NCBI GenBank assembly: GCA_017590115.1 | Contig: JAGGNK010006559.1 | Span: 1,377,639-1,441,638, forward strand | Length of the DNA: 64,000 nucleotides | Reading direction: 5' to 3' | Source: Montifringilla adamsi | Lineage: Eukaryota > Chordata > Aves > Passeriformes > Passeridae | Part shown: positions 26,936 through 35,242 of the stretch, piece by piece | Layout: every line of letters begins with the position of its first letter | Numbering within the stretch: the first letter of the stretch is position 1 | Program-made: the position numbers and the translations under genes | The notes under the pieces: generated by a model | The model's input: the letters and a program-made list of their open reading frames with translations, nothing else | Databases searched by the model: none | What the model was told of the DNA's origin: nothing

Positions 26936-28705
26936 TCAGGCTGACAGGTACTTCCAGGTGCTGACGAAGGCGGTGGGGATGAGGGAGTAGGGCACCGTGG
27001 TGACGCTGCTCCAGCTGTCGGACGAGGGGTCGTAGCAGTCCAGGGTTTTGCAGCGCTGAGCCCCGCAGTAGCCCCCCACCACGTAGAGCCTGTTCCCTGA
27101 GGTGACAGCGCGGCAGCTGATGCACTTGGCCGTGACATCCCCAAACTTGGACCACTGGAAGGTGTCGCTGTGGAAGCGGTAAGCGGAGCTGGCGGAGAAC
27201 TCCGTGTCCCCGCCGATGACGATGACGTGGCTGCCCACCACGGCGGCGGCCGTGTAGCGCCAGGGCTGGGGGCAGCTGGTGGGCACCGTCCAGCGGTTCT
27301 GGCAGGGGTCGAAGCACTGCACCTTGGGCAGCTTGTTCTGGTTGGCGCTGGTGCCCCCGAAAACAAACAGCTTCATCTTGGCTCCCACCACGGCGGCGTT
27401 GCTCACGCCTTCCCGGAGAGGAGCCACCAGCGACCACTTGTCCAGCTGAGGGTCGTAGTGCTCCACCTGCTTGAGGGACACGGAGGGAGAGGCCGGGAAG
27501 GCCCCGCTCATGGCCGTGTGACCCCCCACCACGTACAGGCAGTGGTCCAGCTCGGCGGAGCCGTGGCCAAACCGTGCCACCAGCATGGGAGCAGCTTTGG
27601 CCCACTCGTCGTGGAGGGTGTCGTACACCCAGACGTCCCTGGAAGCGCCGTTCTCGGAGCCCTTGCCGCCGGTGATGTAGACCTTGCAGCCGATGGCGCA
27701 GGCGCTGCACTCCTTGCGGGGGCTGGGGATGTCGGCACGAGGGATGATCTCGCTGGTTTTATGGTCCAGCATGTAAATCTTGTCGCACATGAAGGTCTGG
27801 CCCCCGAGCAGCAGCAGGGCCTGGCTGACCTTGCGGGGCCGGGCGCAGCACCCCGTCACCAGGCCGTCGTTCTGCAGGATCTTCATTTTGCAGCGCACGG
27901 CGTCGGCCACGATCTCCTCCCCCAGCTTGTGGCTGGTCACCAGCTTCTCACAGGCCACCTGCTTCCGCAGGTAGGACTCGGGCAGCAGGGCCAGGCGGAC
28001 GGAGCGCAGCAGCTCGGGCAGAACTTCGTGGCGTCGGGGCAAATCGTAGCGGATCCAGCCTATAACGGCTTCGTAGACCAGCGTCTCATCCTCCACCTCC
28101 AGCTCCTCGCTCTCCACCAGCTCCAGCAGCTTGTCTTTGGGCAGCTGGAGGAAATCTTCAGTCTTGCAGAGCGAGGTGAAGTTGGCCAAGGCCATCCTCC
28201 AGGACAGCTCCAGCAGCCGCTCGCAGCAGTGGGCATCGGACAGCAGCAGCATGTTCAGGCAATTCCCAGGGTAGAGATTCTTCTCCAGAAAGTCAGCCGA
28301 AGCATCCCGGATATCCTGGAACTGCAGCATGTCCCCGGCCTCCAGCAGGGACTCGGCGTTCTCCTCGTTGATCAGCACCCGGGCTGAGTAAGCGTAGTCC
28401 AGCAGCAGCTCCAGCACCTCGGGGTGCAGCGAGTCGTGGAAGTTGACCTCGCCATCTCTGCTCTCCTTCAGGCCCCCGCTGAACATGGCGTTGAAGTAGC
28501 GGCTGCAGGCGGCCAGGACGGCGCGGTGGCAGGGGAAGCTCTGGTTCCCCGCCCGCAGCACCACGTCGGTGAAGAGGTTCTGCTGGCGGAGCAGGTTCAG
28601 CTGGGTGAGGAGGCTGTCGGCGTGGCCCGGTTTGTGGAAGAGGTGGATGTTCATGGAGCCGGAGCTCGAGCGGGATTTCCGGTTCTCGTGGCTGCTGACG
28701 GACAT
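26936..28705 (-). CDS. ENC3: ENC-family BTB-BACK-Kelch protein, probably ENC3
   Basis: A 589-codon intact frame, the usual length of ENC1 and KLHL25/ENC2. The start MSVSSHENRKSRSSSGSMN and the end TVPYSLIPTAFVSTWK are family signatures. The BTB domain spans about residues 36-145 (FTDVVLRAGNQSFPCHRAVLA), BACK about 150-255, and Kelch blades run from about residue 298 (LLLGGQTF) to the end with repeated double-glycine motifs. Family members are substrate adaptors of CUL3 ubiquitin ligases; the substrate here is unknown. The coding part is one exon, and a minus-strand acceptor (TTTTGCCTCGCAG, exon edge at 28720) lies 15 bases before the ATG, implying a spliced 5' UTR. I choose ENC3 because it adjoins ARHGEF18, whereas ENC1 sits near ARHGEF28 and KLHL25 near AKAP13. 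The protein is a full ENC; the subtype is inferred from synteny. Confidence 0.9.
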   Translation of the reverse strand: MSVSSHENRKSRSSSGSMNIHLFHKPGHADSLLTQLNLLRQQNLFTDVVLRAGNQSFPCHRAVLAACSRYFNAMFSGGLKESRDGEVNFHDSLHPEVLELLLDYAYSARVLINEENAESLLEAGDMLQFQDIRDASADFLEKNLYPGNCLNMLLLSDAHCCERLLELSWRMALANFTSLCKTEDFLQLPKDKLLELVESEELEVEDETLVYEAVIGWIRYDLPRRHEVLPELLRSVRLALLPESYLRKQVACEKLVTSHKLGEEIVADAVRCKMKILQNDGLVTGCCARPRKVSQALLLLGGQTFMCDKIYMLDHKTSEIIPRADIPSPRKECSACAIGCKVYITGGKGSENGASRDVWVYDTLHDEWAKAAPMLVARFGHGSAELDHCLYVVGGHTAMSGAFPASPSVSLKQVEHYDPQLDKWSLVAPLREGVSNAAVVGAKMKLFVFGGTSANQNKLPKVQCFDPCQNRWTVPTSCPQPWRYTAAAVVGSHVIVIGGDTEFSASSAYRFHSDTFQWSKFGDVTAKCISCRAVTSGNRLYVVGGYCGAQRCKTLDCYDPSSDSWSSVTTVPYSLIPTAFVSTWKYLSA

Positions 28706-29079
28706 AGTGCTGAGGCTGCTCTGCGAGGCAAAACCGGCGAGTCAGCACGAGCAGCGCGGTCCCGGGCCCGCCACGGCCGGGGCTGCGGCGGGACGGCGGC
28801 CGCGGAGAGGAACGCGGCACCGGCCGGTAACGGGAGCGCGGTGGGGCCGTCCCGAAACGGGGCACCGGGAGCACCGGTCAGCTGCGGGGCACCGACCGAA
28901 ACGGGGCACCGGGAGCTCCCGGACCCGTGCAGCGCACGACTCCGCCGGGCCTCACGCAGTGCCGGGGAGGGGGAGAAGTGCGCTCCCGGTGATGCCCGTG
29001 CCCAGCCCGCCCCGCGGTCCCGCACCCAGCTCAGGGGTCCCCCACCCGCTCCGCTGTCCCGCGCCTGACTCGATTATTC

Positions 29080-29535
29080 TACACCCGGCCCCGCGGGTCC
29101 TCACCTGGTCCCGCACCCGCCCCGCGGTCCCACACCTGGTCCAGTTGTCCCGCACGGTTCCCCCTATCTCGTACCCGGTCCGCACGGTCCCCGTTATCCC
29201 TCACCCAGTTTCGTACTCGGTCCCGCACCCGGTTCTGTACTCGGTCCCCCACTGTCCCTGCTATCCCGTACCCGGTCCCGTATCCAGTTCCGCACCTGGT
29301 TCCACACCCGGTGCCGTACCCGGCCCCACACGGTCCGCGCTATCCCGTACCCGGTGCCGTACCCGGTTCCGTAGCCGGTCCCCGCTATCCTGTACCCGGT
29401 TCTGTACCCGGTCCCCGCTATCCCGTACGCGGTTCCCGTTCCCAGTTCCGTACAGGGTTCCGTGCCCGGTCCCGCCCGGTCACTCGGTTCCCGTACCCGG
29501 TTCCGTACCCGGTTCCCGGTCCCGCCCGGTCCCGC
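29080..29535. repeat. GC-rich minisatellite in the ENC3 5' region
   Basis: Imperfect tandem units of about 12-16 bases built on CCCGTACCCGGT / CCGGTTCCGTACCC, degenerate but continuous. On the minus strand the unit reads CCGGGTACGG, so many units contain GGTACGG, which resembles a weak splice donor. Long frames through it (such as the 432-codon + strand frame at 28569-29867) are by-products of the stop-poor repeat. Confidence 0.85.
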
Positions 29536-29756
29536 TCCGCTCCGGCTCTGCCGCCGCCCCTCCGTCACCGCCGCGTGGCCGCCCCGGGTCGGCCCCGCCC
29601 CCTCCCGCCCCGCAGCCAATCAGCGGCCGCGGCGCGCTGTACTCTGCCTTTGTGAATGGCAGGCGGGGCCAGCCGTGCGCATGCTCCGCTCGTTCACCCC
29701 GCCCTGCCCGCGGGCGGCGTGGCCGTGTCCCCTCCCCACGTGCGCGGGGTCCCCGC

Positions 29757-29806
29757 TGTCCCACCGTGTCCCACCGTGTCCCACAGTGTCCCACCGTGTC
29801 CCCCGG
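29757..29806. repeat. 10-bp tandem repeat
   Basis: About five near-perfect copies of CCCACCGTGT immediately upstream (with respect to ENC3) of the core promoter. Confidence 0.85.
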
Positions 29807-29959
29807 TCCCAGCATCGCGGCACGGCCCGGGCCCAGCCGCGCCACGGGGCCGGGACGGCGGATCTGAGGCTCCCGAGCCTTGCGGACGGAGTCACCGCGC
29901 CATAAAGGGCCATAAACGGGGCAGCCGCGCTGGGACCGGCAGCGCCTGCCCGCGGCCTT

Positions 29960-31270
29960 TGGATCCCGGCTGCTGACAAAGGCAGGGCACGGCCGAGCGA
30001 ACCAGCCCTGCTCAGCAACGTTTTCCTGCACGGAGCCCCCTCAGAGCTGTGGAGCCCGGCCCAGCAGCGGGGCAGGCTGCTTTCCTGGCCAAGGGAAGGA
30101 ACTGTCGCCCTCTCGCAGAGGCCACATCGGAAAAGAGAAGAAAACTACCAAGTTTTGTGAGGATTAGGTCTGCCTGCATAAGGTCTTGTGCTAAAAATGA
30201 GCGAGTGCTGCCCTGGAGAGGCAGCAGCAGCCACCACAGGTGTTTAAACACTGTGTGTCAGCAGGGATCAAAACCACCTCAGGAAAAAAATACAAATTCC
30301 AGAAATTCTGAATTACCCAATTTTTATTTATCTCTGCACGTTCCTGCTTTACCAGCTGCAAAATAAGGTTATTTGTTGAGGAGCTGATGAAGCAAATGCA
30401 CTTAGAGCAGTTTACAGTGTCCTTTCTCTACATTAAAATTAATGCATGGTTAAGAGGTTTAATAATTTGGCATCAGAGGTTATGCAAAGTTTCTTTTTTT
30501 TAATTTTTTTTTTAATTGGCAGAGCTACAATTGTCCTATATAGCATTAGTATTAATACTATAGTATATGAATACCTAATAGTATTGTCCTGTGCTGAGCA
30601 GTACAGTGAGTCCTGGAGGAATGATTCAATGGGGTTAAGAACATAAAAGAAATCTGATTTATTATTAAAAACCACTAAACTGCAGCAGGAGCCACCACAG
30701 TGGGTGACAGGAGCAGGCAACAGCCAGAGGACCTGGGTGCTCCCCCTGCTCAGGCACAGGACTGAGGAAAGGGGAAAATAAACAAGAGTCTCCTCCAGGT
30801 AAGCCCTGAGTTGCCCCAAATCCTGTCAGTGTGGCAGCAATTCCCCAGCACAATTCCACAGCACAGCTCAGGGACACTGCAGGGTGAAGGTCCAGATAAA
30901 CACAAGGACAGGGCAAAGGATAAAGAGTATCCAGGCCTCACTCTGCTCTTTGAACACAGGCAGGACACAGCTCCCCGTGCCAGGCCAAAAACAAGCCCAC
31001 AAAGCAAGGTCAAAGCTCCTGGAAGTGCAGCATGTGCCGTGCGGGGGGCAGGGACACGCAGAGTAAGCAGAACTCTTTTCAAAGGATGCATTTCCATGGC
31101 AGTCAGGCAGGGGCTGGGAATTACTGCAGCAGGAGGAAGGCTGGGGACACATGTGGAGCTGCAGCTCACACAGCACTAATGCTTTGGAGCTTTCCAGAAC
31201 CAAAGATAAAGAACTTCTCCCTGTTATCAGGAGGAATGATCACTCAAGGCCACCTTTGAAGCATTTGTGT
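29960..31270. other. Gene-free interval between ENC3 and PEX11G
   Basis: No protein-like exon chain on either strand. It contains A/T runs at about 30490-30520 and a cluster of ATTAGTATTAATACTATAG-like AT words near 30545-30590. The right part may be PEX11G 3' UTR if a polyadenylation signal further out (TTTATT on +, 30657) is used. Confidence 0.5.
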
Positions 31271-31272
31271 CG

Positions 31273-31278
31273 TTTATT
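31273..31278 (-). other. Candidate polyadenylation signal of PEX11G
   Basis: AATAAA on the minus strand about 770 bases after the PEX11G stop codon. It is the first canonical signal not embedded in a homopolymer run; an A/T run at about 31367-31390 precedes it. Confidence 0.45.
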
Positions 31279-32048
31279 ATTGGCAACGCCCAGAACTGTA
31301 ACTGCAAACCACACCTCGGCATCGGTTTGATTGCTCCTTTGAAAGGTGATTAATAAATTTCCTGCCTTTTTTTTTTTTTTAATAAAAAAAGGTCGGCGGC
31401 TGCCAGAGCCTGGTGGAAGAGCTCCACCCGGTGGCATTCCACAAAGGCACAGCTGGAGCCTCAGCTCTGGGGGAAGTCTCCACTTCCAACATTTCTCCTT
31501 AAACGGGCAACGTAGGCTAGGAAGGTCCACGCTGCTTCCAGCGGCAATTTCCTGCCCCTCTCACCTCTAAGGAAACAAAACGGTCACAAACAGCACCAAA
31601 CAACAGCCCTGCTGGCTCCTGTCTGAGCCCAAACAAGTGCAGAACTCCCAGGACAGGGGTCCCATCCTGGCTTTGAGTGTGAGCTCCCAGGATTCATCCC
31701 TCGCCAGTTCTCTGTGACAGAACCGTGGCCACTGTGCTCATTTAAGTGGCAGAAAGCACTGGCAGGTTGCATTTGTCTTTTGGGACAGATGGAAGCAACT
31801 CTTTCCCCCTCAGTTTTACCCATTGTAGGAGATCCTTGATTTTCAGAGGATTCACCTGAATTATTTCTCTGATTAAGAGTGATAAAAATTACAGCTGCAA
31901 ACAATCCACTCTGCAACAGGAATCTGGATTCCAGTTCTGATTGTGGGATATCTGGAAGGACAATCATCAACCCAGGAAATCACCAACCCTGCCTCACTAA
32001 AGGCACTTTTACCATGTGAAAACTGGGCTTGTGAAGCTCAGTTCTGGC

Positions 32049-34276
32049 TTAAGCAGCTTCAGAATTTGCTCCTCTTGATGCCTGGTAGATTCCAATCAGG
32101 GAGGAGATGGTCCCCAGGAGTCCTACTAACCATGGAGGGAACCTTCCTGCCCAGAGGAATCCTGGGGGCAGCCAGTGGATTGCGTTGGAGAGATCTGCTG
32201 TGTCCATGAGGATGCTCAGAAGCTCAGCCTTCACCTGGGCTCTCAGCTGCTGCTGCCTCTGAGGTGAAGTGCTGCTGGAAGAAAAGATGTCAGTGACAGT
32301 CTGTCAGATTAATCCCTTTTCTGACCCAGAGATGGGGTAACTGAGAGGTGTTTTAACAACTTTTATTCCCTTTTCAGTCTCATGTGAAGGGTGAGACAAT
32401 ACAGATGATGTAATTCACACCATCACAATCAGAAATTAACTATTTCCTAATTACAGTACACTATAAGTGTTTCTTGGCCTATCAGCCTTTGCCACACCAT
32501 GCTGTAAATGCCTCAAAGCCAATCATCTAAAATTACCCCTCGAGGGTCCTACTACAATGCATCTTTCTATGTTCTATTTCTCCAAAGTATCTAATCTTAT
32601 TTACAAAACCATCCTTTGAGAACTGTCTACAAATCCATTTTCCACATTAGTCCACCATGTCCTCAGAGCTGGGATGGCTGCAGATGAGAACTGGCAGGTG
32701 TGGGTGACTTACAGGAGGGATGGAGAAGGACTTTGGAAAAGGGCATGGAAGGACAGGACACAGGGAGTGGCTTCCACTGCCAGAGGGCAGGGCTGGATGG
32801 GATATTGGGCAGGAATTGTTCCCTGGCAGGGTGGGCAGGCCCTGGCACAGGGTGCCCAGAGCAGCTGTGGCTGCCCCTGGATCCCTGGCAGTGCCCAAGG
32901 CCAGGCTGGACAGGGCTGGGAGCAGCCTGGGACAGTGGGAGGTGTCCCTGCCATGGCAGGGGTGGCACTGGATGGGCTTTGGGGTCCCTTCCAACCCAAA
33001 CCACTCTGGGATTGCATGATCAGCTCTACAGCCACAGAGGGAAATCATACCACTTGTGCTGGCTCAATTTTCTTCTTAACTGGAACAAGATCCTCAGGGA
33101 TCTGAAAAGCACAGAGTTATTTCTCCTACAGCACCAAACAGGAGGAGTTTCTTTTTTTTCCTCTTGCACTAGCAGCTCCAGCGAGGAAGAGCACCTCCCC
33201 CAGCTTTGCCACAGCCCGGTGCCAGGGCAGGATCGTGCCCACCGTACCGCAGGATGCCCAGGAGCAGGGCGCAGCCCCACAGCGCCGTGCTCCGCGTCCA
33301 CCACTTCTGGGACGCGGCGCGGACGATGCCGACATCCGCGGCCCACGCCAGGTGCTCGCAGGGGTAGTAGAGCTGGTTGGCCGCGTTGCAGAGCACCGAG
33401 AGCCCCCTCACCAGCGCGTCCTCGCCCTGCGGGGAGCGGCACAGAGCGGCGCATGGGGCACGGCGGCGGCGGGGCCGGGGGGGCCGCCCGGGAGCCCCGG
33501 GGCCGCGCTCACCTCGGGGCCCAGCCCGTAGCTGCAGCTGTGCCGGAGCATGGCCAGGTCGTCGAAGAGGCGCAGGGCGGTGCGGCAGGAGCTGAGCTGG
33601 GCAGAGGCGGCCAGGAGCCCCCCGGGCAGCCCCGCGGGGCCGGGCAGCGCTGCCCCCGCCAGCTGGCAGCCGTAGGACAGCGCCCGGAGCTGCGGGGGCA
33701 CGGCCCGCTCAGCGCCCGCCAGCCCTGCTGAGCCTTTTGCTCTCTTTTTCTCCTTCTTTCTTTCTCTTCTCCTTTCTTTAATTCACCTCTTCCTCTTCAA
33801 ATTCTCTTCCCTTTACCCACCCCCACTGCGCTGTGCTCCGGCACTCCCCGTTTCCATCCCGTCATTTACCGGTAAAACTTGGATTGTTTGTGCCCCCACC
33901 GCCTTTTGTCGTTCCGTTCCACCACCGAGCACTTACGAATCGCTCAGGTGCTTCCTTCCCCTTAACGGCGGGTCGCTGCAGCAGAGTCGGGTCCCGTCGT
34001 TCACCGCCCGGTACCGGAGAGCTCAGACCCCACTCATCGAGCCCGCTACTGGAAGGCTCAGACCCCCTCTCCATTCCCCGCCCGATACCGGCGGGCTCGC
34101 CCCTCACTCCCCGCCCGGTACCGGCGGGCTCGCCCCTCACTCCCCGCCCGGCACCGGCGGGCTCGCCCCTCACTCCCCGCCCGGTACCGGCGGGCTCGCC
34201 CCTCACTCACCGCCCGGTCGCGGCCCCGGTGCGTTTCCAGCGCGGCCACGAGCCCCCAGAGCGCTCCCGCCGCCAT
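32049..34276 (-). CDS. PEX11G: PEX11G, peroxisomal membrane protein 11 gamma
   Basis: PEX11 proteins bend and elongate the peroxisomal membrane before fission. Five exons on the minus strand: 34276-34211, 33689-33513, 33426-33248, 33101-33051 and 32274-32049, with GT-AG introns and consistent phases, giving 232 residues against about 241 in human. Diagnostic stretches are LETHRGRDRA at the N-terminus, QLSSCRTALRLFDDLAML, NQLYYPCEHLAWAADV and the C-terminal WLPPGFLWAGRFPPWLVG followed by a hydrophobic membrane segment. The arrangement beside ARHGEF18 is as in human 19p13.2. The fourth coding exon is only 51 bases and its 3' neighbour intron carries a CR1. The ATG at 34276 is the first in good context (GTTGCCATGG). 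I am confident of the identity; the exact 51-base exon rests on phase and homology. Confidence 0.93.
32705..33020 (+). mobile_element. CR1 LINE 3' fragment in the last PEX11G intron
   Basis: Antisense to PEX11G. It carries the same blocks as the other CR1 tails (GATATTGGGCAGGAATTGTT, GGTGGGCAGGCCCTGG, CAACCCAAACCACTCTGGGA) and fills about 40 percent of the 776-base intron between the exons 33101-33051 and 32274-32049. Confidence 0.9.
33730..33825. repeat. Pyrimidine-rich tract (+ strand) in PEX11G intron 1
   Basis: Almost continuous C/T sequence with CTTTCTTTCTC-like words, so purine-rich on the transcribed sense of PEX11G. It therefore cannot act as a polypyrimidine tract for that gene. Confidence 0.65.
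34079..34218. repeat. 33-bp tandem repeat at the PEX11G exon 1 donor
   Basis: CGCCCG recurs at 34079, 34112, 34145, 34178 and 34211, exactly 33 bases apart. The last copy is the exon 1 / intron 1 junction itself: on the minus strand ACCGGGCG|GTGAGTGAGG. The other copies read CGGGCGGGGAGTGAGG or a decayed form, so the donor GT has become GG in each. Confidence 0.88.
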
Positions 34277-34360
34277 GGCAACACTTCCGGGTGTGAAGTC
34301 ACGTGCCGACGCAGGGCACGCCGGGAAGTAGGCGGAGCCGTCGCCATGGCAACGCGGCCT
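34277..34360 (-). promoter_or_regulatory. PEX11G core promoter with ETS and E-box motifs
   Basis: Directly upstream of the start codon on the minus strand are an ETS site CCGGAAGT (34283-34290), a CACGTGA E-box (34299-34305) and a second GGAAGT (34324-34329 on +), all inside a CpG-rich stretch. No TATA box. This fits a short, housekeeping-type promoter. Confidence 0.6.
34340..34353 (+). promoter_or_regulatory. RFX X-box motif
   Basis: GTCGCCATGGCAAC fits the X-box consensus GTNRCC-N2-RGYAAC at every defined position. RFX factors drive ciliary genes. It lies 64 bases upstream of the PEX11G ATG and on the side facing the gene-free interval. Confidence 0.55.
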
Positions 34361-34931
34361 GGTTGCCCCGCGGCCCAGCCGGACCCTGCCCGGGGATGGT
34401 GCCCGGCCGGGGACGGTGCCCGACCGGGGCTGGGTCCTGCTCTCCGTGCCCCTCACGGCCTCCGCACCCCTCCAGCGAATTCTCCGTCCGTCCTTTTCTC
34501 ACCCCCAGTTTCCCCGTTCTGGGGTTCCAGGCCGGCCCCGCCTCTGTGGTGATGCTGGGCCGGGCCGGGGTTGGTTCCGAGAAATCTGGGAAACCCATCT
34601 TGAAGAGACCCTTGCGGACGGCGGCCCTCCTTGTGCCCCGACGGTCCTGAGTTCACATGCACACAGATCTCCACATCACCTGGAGACAGGAGATCTTCCC
34701 CTGTGCCTCCTGTAGGGACCTCCCAGCCCCCGGCTGAGTGCTGGGACGGGAACATTCTGTGTGGAGACAGAAATGGGGCTCTCTCCATCCTCCTACACCT
34801 GTACTCAGCACATGGATCCCACCCGCTTCCTCTGGGCTCCGGTGGGTGCAGAGGCTGGTCACAGAGTCACACTCACACTGCTGCTAATGAAAGCTCTAAG
34901 AACTACTGGGATATTTTGCCTTTTTATAGCC

Positions 34932-35110
34932 GAGTATCACAGAATCCCAGAATACCCTGAGCTGGATCCCTCAGGGATGCTCAACCCAGCCCCTGTCTCT
35001 GCACAGCCACCCCAACAACCCCACCCTGAGCATCCCTGAGAGCTCCTAGAGCTCTGGCAGCCTTGGGGCCGGGACATTCCCTGGGGAGAACCCTTTGATT
35101 AAATCATCCT
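34932..35110 (-). mobile_element. CR1 LINE fragment, different subfamily
   Basis: Read on the minus strand it has the CTGCCAGAGCTCTAGGAGCT and GGTTGAGCATCCCTGAGGG-like blocks ending in GATTCTGTGA, the other common avian CR1 3' end. Old and short. Confidence 0.7.
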
Positions 35111-35159
35111 TTGAATAAATCAATCTGATTTCATGGAACAGGTTCATAGCACAAAGCAG

Positions 35160-35242
35160 GGCCACTCCCATCCAAGCTTTTGCTGCTGGACTTGAGATCC
35201 TTGTGGGTCCCTTCCCACCTGAGATATTCAGTGATTCTGGTT
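35160..35242 (+). mobile_element. CR1 LINE 3' end remnant
   Basis: A short piece resembling the CR1 terminus (GAGATCCTTGTGGGTCCCTT, then ATATTCAGTGATTCTGG) in the opposite orientation to the neighbouring copy. Too short and diverged for certainty. Confidence 0.5.

Larger units (their letters stand above)
28721..29960 (-). promoter_or_regulatory. CpG-island promoter and 5' UTR region of ENC3
   Basis: Strongly GC- and CpG-rich DNA upstream of the ENC3 coding exon. On the minus strand there is an inverted CCAAT box (CCAAT on + at 29616-29620), GC boxes around 29590-29613 and an NRF1-like TGCGCATGC at about 29684-29692. No TATA box is evident. The transcription start is probably near 29550-29600, with a 5' UTR exon spliced to the acceptor at 28721; the exact donor is unclear because the intervening DNA is a minisatellite. 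Confidence 0.6.

Noticed and set aside
27170..28387. 405-codon + strand frame opposite ENC3
   Set aside because: Antisense shadow of a GC-rich Kelch coding exon. Its composition mirrors ENC3 codons and it has no recognisable domain.
28569..29867. 432-codon + strand frame across the ENC3 promoter
   Set aside because: It runs through the ENC3 exon in antisense and then the CCGGT-type minisatellite; its S-R-P-V-P repeats reflect the repeat unit.
34346..34552. 68-codon + strand frame starting in good context, divergent from PEX11G
   Set aside because: Low-complexity G/P/A content, no match to SAXO5 that I can see, and no convincing downstream exon.
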